15,109 nt of DNA. It comes from JAIRTY01 sp050257395. GTDB taxonomy: Bacteria > Actinomycetota > Actinomycetes > Streptosporangiales > Streptosporangiaceae. Shown here piece by piece: positions 8,175-14,991 of the stretch. The stretch is from the NCBI GenBank assembly GCA_050257395.1, contig JBLMWU010000307.1, positions 1 to 15,109 on the forward strand, written 5' to 3'. Below the pieces are notes generated by a model. It made no database searches. It saw nothing but the letters and a program-made list of their open reading frames with translations, and was not told the DNA's origin. Within the stretch, counting starts at the first letter, position 1. Each line of letters starts with the position of its first letter. A program made the translations under genes and the position numbers.

Positions 8175-8181
8175 GGCGGCG

Positions 8182-9228
8182 CTAGCCGGCGGCGGCGTTC
8201 TCGGCAGCGGGCCGGGCCGCGGCCGCCGTGGCGGCGGGCGCCGGGTCCGTCACCGAGCCGCGGTCCCGCATCGCGTACAGCAGCCGCAGCGCCCCGATCC
8301 AGATCAGCATGGACGCCGACTCGTGCACCCAGACCAGGCCCGCGGGCAGCCCGGAGAAGTACTGGATGTAGCCGAGCAGACCCTGCACCGCCACCAGGCC
8401 GAGCAGCACGTAGGAGACCCGGGTGACCCGGGCCGGGGCGCCGGTCAGCCGCAGCCCCAGGACCAGGGCGAACACCACCCCGCCGAGTGCCCAGCCGATG
8501 TCGGCGTGGAACTGCGTGACGCCCTGCAGCTGCAGGTGATACCGGGGCACTCCGGCCGCGCCGGCCAGCGGGCCGGTGCCGGTCACCACGGTGCCGGCCG
8601 CCAGCATCGCCAGCACCACCACGACCAGCACGCCGGCCAGCAGCCGCAGTTCAGCGCGGGCCAGCGCGGTGGCGGGCCCGGTGCCTTCGGTGCACCGCAC
8701 GTGCAGCGCCACTGCCGCGGCCACCACCGCGACCGAGACGAAGAAGTGCACCGACACCCAGTACGGGTTCAGCTTGGTCAGCACGACCACGCCGCCGATG
8801 AGCGCCTGGGCCACCACGCCGAGCGGCTGCATGGCCGCCAGCCAGACCAGGTCACGCCGCCGGGCGCCGGTGCCGCCGGGCCGGAACCGCCAGGCCGCGA
8901 CCAGGGCCGCCAGCCCGACCACCATCAGCACGAAGGTGACCAGCCGGTTGCTGAACTCGATCCAGGTGTGGAACATCGGGTCGCCCGGCGTGCGCGCCGC
9001 CACCAGGCTGCTCTTCGTGCAGTCGGGCCAGGTGGGGCAGCCCAGCCCGGACTGGCTGAGCCGGACCGCCGCGCCGGTGGCCACGATGCCCGCGGTCACG
9101 ATCACCCCGGCAAGCGCCAGCCGCCGCAGCGACACCGGCGTCGGGTCGGTCACCAGCGCCAGCCAGCGCCGGACCCCTCCGGCGGGCGGGCGGGGGCTGG
9201 CGTCGGGCGCGGTCACGTCGGCTGGCAC
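8182..9228 (-). CDS. ctaA: Heme A synthase (CtaA/COX15 family)
   Basis: Membrane enzyme that oxidises the C8 methyl of heme O to a formyl group, giving heme A for aa3-type cytochrome oxidase. The 348-residue protein has about eight transmembrane segments. The four conserved heme-ligand histidines are visible: His87 (MFHTWIEFSNR), His161 (SVHFFVSV), His241 (QFHADIGW) and His302 (WVHESASM). A loop cysteine pair, Cys64 and Cys70 (GCPTWPDC), matches the pair found in B. subtilis-type CtaA. The C-terminal tail is Ala-rich. The GTG start has no Shine-Dalgarno sequence, but TACCAT lies 6 nt upstream, suggesting a leaderless transcript. A GTG at 9216 is an alternative. A start further out at 9288 would add residues not seen in the family. 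It is 88 bp downstream of the EamA gene. Confidence 0.95.
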   Translation of the reverse strand: MPADVTAPDASPRPPAGGVRRWLALVTDPTPVSLRRLALAGVIVTAGIVATGAAVRLSQSGLGCPTWPDCTKSSLVAARTPGDPMFHTWIEFSNRLVTFVLMVVGLAALVAAWRFRPGGTGARRRDLVWLAAMQPLGVVAQALIGGVVVLTKLNPYWVSVHFFVSVAVVAAAVALHVRCTEGTGPATALARAELRLLAGVLVVVVLAMLAAGTVVTGTGPLAGAAGVPRYHLQLQGVTQFHADIGWALGGVVFALVLGLRLTGAPARVTRVSYVLLGLVAVQGLLGYIQYFSGLPAGLVWVHESASMLIWIGALRLLYAMRDRGSVTDPAPAATAAAARPAAENAAAG

Positions 9229-9234
9229 GCACCC

Positions 9235-9240
9235 ATGGTA
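9235..9240 (-). promoter_or_regulatory. Candidate -10 box of a leaderless ctaA promoter
   Basis: TACCAT on the minus strand fits TANNNT and ends 6 nt before the ctaA GTG at 9228. Transcription would therefore begin at or next to the start codon. This fits the absence of any ribosome binding site there. The hexamer 17 nt upstream (GTGCAA) is only a weak -35 match. Confidence 0.4.
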
Positions 9241-9270
9241 AGAGCGCCCTGACCGGTTTGCACCACGAGC

Positions 9271-9280
9271 CTGTGTACAG
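9271..9280. promoter_or_regulatory. Short near-palindrome upstream of ctaA
   Basis: CTGTGTACAG has symmetric CTGT/ACAG arms around GT. It lies 43-52 bp upstream of the ctaA GTG, in the position where an activator or repressor of the proposed promoter would bind. A 10-bp near-palindrome can occur by chance, so the call is weak. Confidence 0.25.
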
Positions 9281-9287
9281 TCGGTCA

Positions 9288-9306
9288 CGCCCGCCGGTCC
9301 CGGGCG
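9288..9306 (-). terminator. Possible weak hairpin after the EamA-family gene
   Basis: CGCCCG (9288-9293) and CGGGCG (9301-9306) form a 6-bp GC stem with a 7-nt loop, just past the stop at 9317. It could attenuate transcription of the six-gene operon before ctaA. It is short, has no U tract, and may not be functional. Confidence 0.3.
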
Positions 9307-9316
9307 GCAGGCGCGG

Positions 9317-10327
9317 TCAGGCCTGTGGGGCCTGGGGGGTGCCGGCGCCGCGGGCGGCGCCGGCGCAGGCGATCGTGACGCAGCCGATGGCCAGCCATTC
9401 GCGCAGGCTGAGCGCCTGCCCGAGGATGACCAGGCCGACCAGGGCGGCCACCGCGGGTTCCAGGCTCATCCAGATGCCGAACACCCGGGCCGGGACCCGC
9501 CGCAGGGTCTCCAGTTCCAGCGAGTAAGGGATGATCGAGGACAGCAGCCCGATCCCGGTCCCGGCCGCGATGATCGCCGGCCGCAGCAGCGCCCGGCCGC
9601 CGGTGATCACGCCCACCGGGGTGATGGCCAGGGCGGCCACGACCATGGCGATACTCAGCCCGGACGACCCGGGGAAACGCCGCCCGGTGGCCCGGCTGAG
9701 CAGGATGTAGGCGGCCCAGGCGGCGCCGGCGGCCAGCCCGAAGCCGAACCCGGCGATCGCCGCGCCCCGGCCGGCGTGCACCATCCCCGCCGCCGTGGTG
9801 CCGCCGCGGGCCAGCAGCGCCACCCCGGCGCCGGCCAGTCCCACCCACAGCAGGTCCAGCAGCCGCCGCGAGGACGCCACCGCCACCGCCAGCGGGCCCA
9901 GGAACTCGATGGTCACCGCGATGCCGAGCGGGATCCGGGCGAACGCCTGGTAGATCGAGTAGTTCATGGCGGCCAGGGTGAGGCCGAACGCCGCCGCGAC
10001 CGCCAGGTCGCGCCAGGCCCGCCGCTCCGCCACCCCCGCCAGCACCCGGCGCAGGCCGCGGGCGCCCAGCAGGGCGAGCAGGATGGCGGCGCTCCACAGC
10101 CGCAGCGCGGTCACCGCCGCCGGCGCGATCTCGGTGAACAGCCGGGCGGCCAGCCCGGCGCCGACCTGCACCGACACCACGCCGGTCAGCACCAGCGTCA
10201 CCGGCGGCACCCGGTCCAGCAGCCCGGCGGCGCCGGGGCGGGCCGCCCGCCCTGCCGCGGCCGGCTGCTGCGCGGGCGCCGCGCTGCCGGGCCGGGTGCC
10301 GCGGCGGCTGGTGTCCGGCGAGCTCAT
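9317..10327 (-). CDS. EamA/DMT-superfamily exporter, RhtA-like
   Basis: Predicted inner-membrane transporter of 336 residues with two EamA repeats (about 43-175 and 187-325) and roughly ten transmembrane helices. MNYSIYQAFARIPLGIAVTI (121-140) followed by EFLGPLAVAVASSRR is typical of the RhtA branch, which in E. coli exports threonine and homoserine. IIPYSLELETLRRVPARVFG (265-284) then IWMSLEPAVAALVG is equally typical. The N-terminal ~40 residues are a disordered Ala/Pro/Arg-rich extension. The ATG overlaps the preceding permease stop as ATGA, with AGGTGG close upstream; a GTG two codons earlier (10333) is less likely. It is the last gene of a tightly packed operon with an ABC-2 exporter and amine-catabolism enzymes, so it may export an amino acid or amine. 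The substrate is an inference only. Confidence 0.9.
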   Translation of the reverse strand: MSSPDTSRRGTRPGSAAPAQQPAAAGRAARPGAAGLLDRVPPVTLVLTGVVSVQVGAGLAARLFTEIAPAAVTALRLWSAAILLALLGARGLRRVLAGVAERRAWRDLAVAAAFGLTLAAMNYSIYQAFARIPLGIAVTIEFLGPLAVAVASSRRLLDLLWVGLAGAGVALLARGGTTAAGMVHAGRGAAIAGFGFGLAAGAAWAAYILLSRATGRRFPGSSGLSIAMVVAALAITPVGVITGGRALLRPAIIAAGTGIGLLSSIIPYSLELETLRRVPARVFGIWMSLEPAVAALVGLVILGQALSLREWLAIGCVTIACAGAARGAGTPQAPQA

Positions 10328-11115
10328 TCCCACCTGAACGCGCGGGCCGCCAGGCCGATCCCGGCGGCGGCCCAGAGCACCAGCACGATCAGGTCCTGCA
10401 ACGGCAGGCCGCCGCCGTAGGCGAGGACCGAGCGCAGCCCGTGCGACAGCGCCCCCGGCGGCAGCAGGAGCAGCACCTCCCGGGCCCCGGACGGGAACTT
10501 CGTCAGCGGGAAGATGATGCCGCCCACGCCCAGCAGGATCAGGTACACGAGGTTGGCGGCCGCCAGCGTGGCCTCGGCCCGCAGCGTGCCCGCCATCAGC
10601 AGGGCCAGCCCGCTGAACGCGGCCGTGCCGGCCAGCACCAGCAGGACGACCCAGGCCGCGGCGGCAGGGTGGGCGCTGGGCCGCCAGCCCAGCGCCAGGC
10701 CCACCAGGAAGATGATCACAGCCTGCCCGAGCTCGACCCCGACCACGGTGGCGGTCTTGGCGGCGATCAGCCCGCCGCGCGGCAGGGGAGTTGACCCGAG
10801 CCGCTTGAGGACGCCGTAACGCCGCTCGAACCCGGTGCCGATGGCCTGGCTGGTGAACGCGGTGGACATCACGGCCAGCGCGATGATGCCGGGCACCAGG
10901 AAGTTCACCGGCTTGCCCGACGTCTTGATGAACGACCCGAGGCTGAACCCGACCAGCAGCAGCACCGGGATGATGAGCGTGAGCAGCAGCTGCTCGCCGT
11001 TGCGCAGCAGCATCCGGGCCTCCAGCCCGGCCTGCGCCATGATCATCCGCCGCAGCGGCGCCGCCCCGGGGTCGGGTGCGGGCCAGGCGGCGGGGGTGGC
11101 GGCTGCCTCGCTCAC
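10324..11115 (-). CDS. ABC-2 type transporter permease
   Basis: Membrane subunit of an ABC exporter, 263 residues, about six transmembrane segments. The first is LLLTLIIPVLLLVGFSLG (43-60), followed by NFLVPGIIALAVMSTAFTSQ (71-90). The ABC-2 hallmark GFERRYGVLKRLGSTPLPRG at 95-114 is the cytoplasmic coupling region after TM2. The C-terminal part has LLLLPPGALSHGLRSVLAYG at 215-234. The GTG start overlaps the ATPase stop as GTGA and has GGGAG 8 nt upstream, so the longer open frame to 11211 is rejected. It pairs with the ATPase gene immediately before it. Many relatives are annotated as drug or antibiotic exporters, but the substrate is unknown. An ABC-2 ATPase/permease pair beside ctaA is a recurrent actinobacterial arrangement. 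Confidence 0.92.
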   Translation of the reverse strand: MSEAAATPAAWPAPDPGAAPLRRMIMAQAGLEARMLLRNGEQLLLTLIIPVLLLVGFSLGSFIKTSGKPVNFLVPGIIALAVMSTAFTSQAIGTGFERRYGVLKRLGSTPLPRGGLIAAKTATVVGVELGQAVIIFLVGLALGWRPSAHPAAAAWVVLLVLAGTAAFSGLALLMAGTLRAEATLAAANLVYLILLGVGGIIFPLTKFPSGAREVLLLLPPGALSHGLRSVLAYGGGLPLQDLIVLVLWAAAGIGLAARAFRWE

Positions 11116-12038
11116 GAGCGGAGCTCCCGTCCGGTCAGTTCCAGGAACACGTCTTCCAGGGTGCGGCTCTCGATCCGGAGGTCCTGGGCGAGCACGCCGT
11201 GCTCGGCGCACCAGGCGGTGACCGCGGCCAGCAGCTGCGGGTCGACCCGGTCGGGGACCTCCACCACGTAGTGCCCGGCCGGCGACTCCTTGGCGGCGCT
11301 GCCCGGCGGCAGCGCCGCCAGCAGCCCGTCGGTGTCCAGCCCCGGCTCGGCCCGGAACCGGAGCTGCCCGGCGGTCCCGGTCAGCTCGGCCGGGGTGCCG
11401 GTCACCACCAGCCGGCCGTGGTCCACGATCGTGACCTGGTCCGCGAGCCGCTGCGCCTCGTCCATGTGGTGGGTGGTGAGGATCACACTGGCGCCGGCCG
11501 CCCGCAGCCCGGAGATCAGCTCCCAGGTGGCGTGCCGCGCCTGCGGGTCCAGGCCCGCGGTGGGCTCGTCCAGGAAGACCAGCTCCGGCCGGCCGATCAC
11601 GGCCGCCGCCAGGGAGAGCCGCTGCTGCTGGCCGCCGGACAGCCGCTTGAACGGGGTGCGGGCCGAGCCGGTCAGGCCCAGCCGCTCCAGCAGCATCCCC
11701 GGGTCGAGCGGGTGCGCGTGGAAGCGGGCCATCACGTGCAGGTACTCCGCTGGCCGCACGGCCGGCGGGATGCCGCCGGACTGCAGCATCACGCCCACCC
11801 GCGGGCGCAGCGCGCGGGCGTCGGCGGACGGGTCGAGGCCGAGCACCGACACCCGGCCGCCGTCTGGCCGCCGGTAGCCCTCGCAGATCTCGACGGTGGT
11901 GGTCTTGCCCGCCCCGTTCGGGCCCAGGATGGCGGTGACCGCGCCGCGCTCGGCCCGCAGCGTCAGGCCGTCCAGCGCCACCGTCCGCCCATACCGCTTC
12001 ACCAGGTCGGTGACTTCGACGGCGGGCGGGTTACTCAC
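11112..12038 (-). CDS. ABC transporter ATP-binding protein (ABC-2 exporter ATPase)
   Basis: Cytoplasmic ATPase of 308 residues that powers the permease encoded next. Walker A GPNGAGKTTT is at 39-48, signature LSGGQQQRL at 133-141, Walker B LVFLDEP at 153-159, D-loop AGLD at 161-164, and the H-loop histidine is His190 (LTTHHMDEAQ). The Q-loop is VGVMLQSGG around 81-89. The C-terminal ~80 residues form the accessory domain usual in drug-exporter (DrrA-like) ATPases, ending with TLEDVFLELTGRELRS. The GTG start overlaps the amidotransferase stop as GTGA. There is no clear Shine-Dalgarno sequence, so translation probably depends on coupling. The stop overlaps the permease GTG in the same way. Confidence 0.95.
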   Translation of the reverse strand: MSNPPAVEVTDLVKRYGRTVALDGLTLRAERGAVTAILGPNGAGKTTTVEICEGYRRPDGGRVSVLGLDPSADARALRPRVGVMLQSGGIPPAVRPAEYLHVMARFHAHPLDPGMLLERLGLTGSARTPFKRLSGGQQQRLSLAAAVIGRPELVFLDEPTAGLDPQARHATWELISGLRAAGASVILTTHHMDEAQRLADQVTIVDHGRLVVTGTPAELTGTAGQLRFRAEPGLDTDGLLAALPPGSAAKESPAGHYVVEVPDRVDPQLLAAVTAWCAEHGVLAQDLRIESRTLEDVFLELTGRELRS

Positions 12039-12838
12039 GCACGCGAGTCTAGTGCCCGGTGATCGGGTGCTTCCGCCGGCGGCTCGCCGTCAGCGGCGGC
12101 CCGGCCCCGGGCTGCCGCCGCGATGAGCGCCTGGAACAGCCGCGGGTCGTCCCCGGCCTCCGGGTGCCACTGGACGGCGAGCAGGAACGGCTGCCCGGGG
12201 GCCGGATCGGCCGGCTCCACCGCCTCGATCACCCCGTCCGCGGCCCACGCGGTGGCCACCAGCCCGTCACCGAGCTTGTCGATGGCCTGATGATGGGCGG
12301 TCGGCACGGCGAGCCCCCGTTCGCCGTGACGACCGCCGCCCCCGAGGATCGTGCCCAGCAGGCTGCTGGGCGCGACCCGGACCAGGTGGGAGCCGAAGGT
12401 GCCGGGCTCCGGTGTGTGCCCCGCCTCAGCCGCCCCCGGCAGGTCGGCCAGGTGCTGGTGGAGCGTGCCGCCGCGGGCGGTGTTGAGGATCTGCAGGCCG
12501 CGGCAGATGCCCAGCACCGGCAGGCCGGCCGTTGTCGCCGCGGCCAGCACAGCCAGCTCAGCCGAGTCCCGCGCCGGGCTGACCCGCCCGGTCCGCGGAT
12601 GAGGCTGCGCGCCGTAGGCCGCCGGGTCCAGGTCCCCGCCGCCGGTGAGGATCAGCCCGTCGAGCCGGCCCACCGCCGCCTCGATGCCAGGCACCGGGGG
12701 CAGCAGCACCGGCACCCCGCCCGCGGCGGCGACCTGCTCGGCGTAGTTCAGCGGCAGCAGGGCCGCCGGGGCGTGCCACGCCGCCCAGCTCGCGGGCTCG
12801 GCGTAGCTGGTCAGGCCGATGACGGGCGGGCTGGTCAT
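12035..12838 (-). CDS. Class-I glutamine amidotransferase-like hydrolase (PuuD / peptidase C26 family)
   Basis: Likely hydrolyses a gamma-glutamyl amide bond, as PuuD does for gamma-glutamyl-gamma-aminobutyrate in the glutamylated putrescine pathway. The 267-residue protein contains LILTGGGDLDP (62-72), the nucleophile elbow VLGICRGLQILN (108-119) with Cys112, TAHHQAID (180-187) and QWHPE (223-227). His225 and Glu227 complete the triad. No synthetase domain is present, so it is a stand-alone hydrolase. The tail after ~245 is acidic/Ala-rich. The ATG lies 2 nt after the short-chain dehydrogenase stop; its own stop overlaps the ABC ATPase GTG. The neighbouring aldehyde dehydrogenase and SDR support amine catabolism, as in M. 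tuberculosis Rv2859c-Rv2857c. The natural substrate is unproven. Confidence 0.9.
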   Translation of the reverse strand: MTSPPVIGLTSYAEPASWAAWHAPAALLPLNYAEQVAAAGGVPVLLPPVPGIEAAVGRLDGLILTGGGDLDPAAYGAQPHPRTGRVSPARDSAELAVLAAATTAGLPVLGICRGLQILNTARGGTLHQHLADLPGAAEAGHTPEPGTFGSHLVRVAPSSLLGTILGGGGRHGERGLAVPTAHHQAIDKLGDGLVATAWAADGVIEAVEPADPAPGQPFLLAVQWHPEAGDDPRLFQALIAAAARGRAAADGEPPAEAPDHRALDSRA

Positions 12839-12840
12839 GG

Positions 12841-13605
12841 CTACTGCGGGGTCACGTAGGCGCCGGCGATGCCGCCGTCCACCAGGAAGCTGGACGCGGT
12901 GATAAACGAGGCGTCGTCGCTGGCCAGGAACGCGACAGCGGCGGCGATCTCGTCCGCCTCGGCGAACCGCCCCATCGGGATGTGCACCAGCCGCCGGGCC
13001 GCCCGCTCCGGGTCCTTGGCGAACAGCTCCTGCAGCAGCGGGGTGTTGACCGGGCCCGGGCACAGCGCGTTCACCCGGATCCCCTCCCGGGCGAACTGCA
13101 CGCCAAGCTCCCGGCTCATGGCGAGCACCCCGCCCTTGGAGGCGGTGTAGGAGATCTGCGAGGTCGCCGCGCCCATCACCGCGACGAACGAGGCGGTGTT
13201 GATGATCGAGCCCTTGCCCTGCGCCTGCATGTACGGGATCACGTGCTTGCAGCACAGGTACACAGAGGTCAGGTTGACGTCCTGCACCCGCCGCCAGGCC
13301 TCAAGACCGGTGGTGAGGATGGAGTCGTCGTCCGGCGGCGAGATCCCGGCGTTGTTGAAGGCGATGTCGATCCGCCCGTACCGGCCGTGCGTCACCTCGT
13401 ACAGCTGCCGGATGTCCTCGTCGCTGGTGACGTCGCAGTGCACGAACTGGCCGCCGACCTCCTCGGCCGCCACCTTCCCGGCCTCGTCGTCGAGGTCGGC
13501 CACCACCACGGCGGCGCCCTCGGCGGCCAGCCGGCGTGCGGTTGCCAGGCCGATGCCGCTGGCGGCGCCGGTGATCACGGCAACCCGGTGTGCGAGCCGC
13601 TGCAT
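12841..13605 (-). CDS. Short-chain dehydrogenase/reductase (classical SDR)
   Basis: NAD(P)-dependent oxidoreductase of 254 residues with a Rossmann fold. It shows TGAASGIG (12-19, cofactor binding), DV (58-59, adenine ring), NNAG (84-87), Asn111, Ser139, and the catalytic Tyr153/Lys157 (ISYTASKGG). PG at ~187-188 and a C-terminal FLVDGGIAGAYVTPQ complete the classical pattern. Asp37 after the second strand (VVVADLDDE) favours NAD(H). FabG-like annotation would be generic; the context suggests an alcohol/aldehyde or hydroxy-acid step in the amine pathway. The ATG at 13605 has AGGAG exactly 8 nt upstream. A GTG at 13614 overlapping the upstream stop as GTGA is possible, but its Shine-Dalgarno would be immediately adjacent. 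Confidence 0.93.
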   Translation of the reverse strand: MQRLAHRVAVITGAASGIGLATARRLAAEGAAVVVADLDDEAGKVAAEEVGGQFVHCDVTSDEDIRQLYEVTHGRYGRIDIAFNNAGISPPDDDSILTTGLEAWRRVQDVNLTSVYLCCKHVIPYMQAQGKGSIINTASFVAVMGAATSQISYTASKGGVLAMSRELGVQFAREGIRVNALCPGPVNTPLLQELFAKDPERAARRLVHIPMGRFAEADEIAAAVAFLASDDASFITASSFLVDGGIAGAYVTPQ

Positions 13606-13610
13606 GTCTG

Positions 13611-14975
13611 TCACTCCTCCGTTGAGATGAACACGTTCTTCGTCTCGGTGAACGCGTCGACCGCGTCCGGGCCGAGCTCGCGGCCCAGTCCCGACTGCTT
13701 GAACCCGCCGAACGGGGTCCAGTAGCGCACCGAGGAATGCGAGTTGACCGACAGGTTCCCGGTCTCCACCGCCCGCGACACCCGGATGGCCCGGCCGACG
13801 TCCCGGGTCCAGATCGAGCCGGACAGCCCGTACTGGGTGTCGTTGGCCAGCGCCACCGCCTCAGCCTCGTCCTCGAACGGCACCACCGCGACCACCGGGC
13901 CGAAGATCTCCTCGGTCCACGCCGGGTCGCCGGTGCCCACCGGCGCGAGCACGGTCGGCGGGTACCAGTACCCGGGCCCGGCGGGCGCGCCGCCCCGGAA
14001 GGCGACCGGCGCGCCGTCCGGCACGTAGGCGGCGACCCGGGCGCGGTGCTCGGCGGTGATCAGCGGGCCCATCTCGGTGCCCTCCGCGGCGGGGTCACCG
14101 ACCACCACGCCCTTGACCGCGGGCTCCAGCAGCTCCATGAACCGGTCGAACACGCTGCGCTGCACCAGGATCCGCGACCGGGCGCAGCAGTCCTGGCCGG
14201 CGTTGTCGAACACCCCGTAGGGGGCGGTCGCCGCGGCCTTCTCCAGGTCGGCGTCGGCGAAGACGATGTTGGCGCTCTTGCCGCCCAGCTCCAGGGTGAC
14301 CCGCTTGACCTGGCGGGCGCAGTCGGCCATCAGCTGCTGGCCGACCTCGGTGGACCCGGTGAACACGATCTTGCGGACGCCCGGGTGGTCCACCAGCCGC
14401 TGGCCCACCACTGAGCCTTTGCCCGGCAGCACCTGGAACACCCCCTCGGGCAGGCCTGCCTCCAGCGCCAGTTCGGCGATCCGCAGCGCGGTCAGCGGGG
14501 TCCGCTCGGCGGGCTTGGCGATGACTGGGTTCCCCGCGGCCAGCGCCGGGCCCAGGCCCCAGCCGAGGATCGGCATGGGGAAGTTCCACGGCACGATGAG
14601 GCCGACCACGCCCACCGGCTCCTTGAAGGTGACGTCCAGGCCGCCGGGCACCGGGATCTGCCGCCCGGACAGCCGCTCCGGCGCGGCCGAGTAGTAGTTG
14701 AGCACGTCGCGGACGTTGCCGGCCTCCCAGCGGGCGTTGCCGATGGTGTGCCCGGAGCCGCGCACCTCCAGGGCGGCGAGGTGCTCGCGGTCGGCGTCCA
14801 CCGCGGCCGCGAACCGGCGCAGCAGCGCCGCCCGGTCGCCGGGGGTGACCGCCCGCCACGCTGCCGCCGCGGCCAGCGCCCGCCCGATCGCGGCATCGGT
14901 CTGTTCGGCCGAGGTGCCCGGCACCTCGGCGACGGCCTCCTCGGTCGCCGGGTTCAGCACCGTGAACGTGGACAT
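13611..14975 (-). CDS. NAD(P)-dependent aldehyde dehydrogenase
   Basis: Oxidises an aldehyde to the acid; in this setting probably a gamma-glutamyl-amino-aldehyde or related amine-derived aldehyde. The 454-residue protein has VPWNFP (128-133, Asn131), KPAERTP (154-160), FTGSTEVGQ (205-213), LELGGKSAN (228-236, general base Glu229) and GQDCCARSR (260-268, nucleophile Cys263). EEIFGPVV follows and the C-terminus has PFGGFKQSGLGRELG. Length is typical and close to that of M. tuberculosis AldC (Rv2858c). The ATG at 14975 has GGGAGG 10 nt upstream; an in-frame ATG at 14993 lacks a ribosome binding site and adds only six residues. It is the first gene of the six-gene minus-strand operon. Whether it acts in polyamine, ethanolamine or another amine pathway cannot be told from sequence. 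Confidence 0.94.
   Translation of the reverse strand: MSTFTVLNPATEEAVAEVPGTSAEQTDAAIGRALAAAAAWRAVTPGDRAALLRRFAAAVDADREHLAALEVRGSGHTIGNARWEAGNVRDVLNYYSAAPERLSGRQIPVPGGLDVTFKEPVGVVGLIVPWNFPMPILGWGLGPALAAGNPVIAKPAERTPLTALRIAELALEAGLPEGVFQVLPGKGSVVGQRLVDHPGVRKIVFTGSTEVGQQLMADCARQVKRVTLELGGKSANIVFADADLEKAAATAPYGVFDNAGQDCCARSRILVQRSVFDRFMELLEPAVKGVVVGDPAAEGTEMGPLITAEHRARVAAYVPDGAPVAFRGGAPAGPGYWYPPTVLAPVGTGDPAWTEEIFGPVVAVVPFEDEAEAVALANDTQYGLSGSIWTRDVGRAIRVSRAVETGNLSVNSHSSVRYWTPFGGFKQSGLGRELGPDAVDAFTETKNVFISTEE
13614..13618 (-). promoter_or_regulatory. Ribosome binding site deciding the SDR start
   Basis: AGGAG on the minus strand, 8 nt before the ATG at 13605 and overlapping the last codons of the aldehyde dehydrogenase gene. 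The spacing favours ATG 13605 over the GTG at 13614. Confidence 0.65.
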
Positions 14976-14985
14976 GCCGGCATTG

Positions 14986-14991
14986 CCTCCC
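14986..14991 (-). promoter_or_regulatory. Ribosome binding site of the aldehyde dehydrogenase gene
   Basis: GGGAGG on the minus strand, 10 nt before the ATG at 14975. It overlaps the alternative ATG at 14993, which argues against that longer start. Confidence 0.6.

Noticed and set aside
7639..9252. Plus-strand open frame running through the end of the protease gene and opposite ctaA
   Set aside because: Low-complexity Gly/Arg/His/Gln-rich translation crossing a convergent terminator; both real genes have intact motifs.
9229..9288. Longer start for CtaA at GTG 9288
   Set aside because: Adds 20 residues unlike the family and would include the promoter-like box and near-palindrome; no ribosome binding site.
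11116..11211. Longer start for the ABC-2 permease at 11211
   Set aside because: Would overlap the ATPase gene by about 100 bp and adds an Arg/Pro-rich stretch; GTG 11115 has a good Shine-Dalgarno and a GTGA junction.
12839..13255. Longer frame ahead of the amidotransferase ATG
   Set aside because: Lies in the alternate frame of the SDR gene and shows no amidotransferase sequence; MTSPPVIGLTSY is a natural family start.
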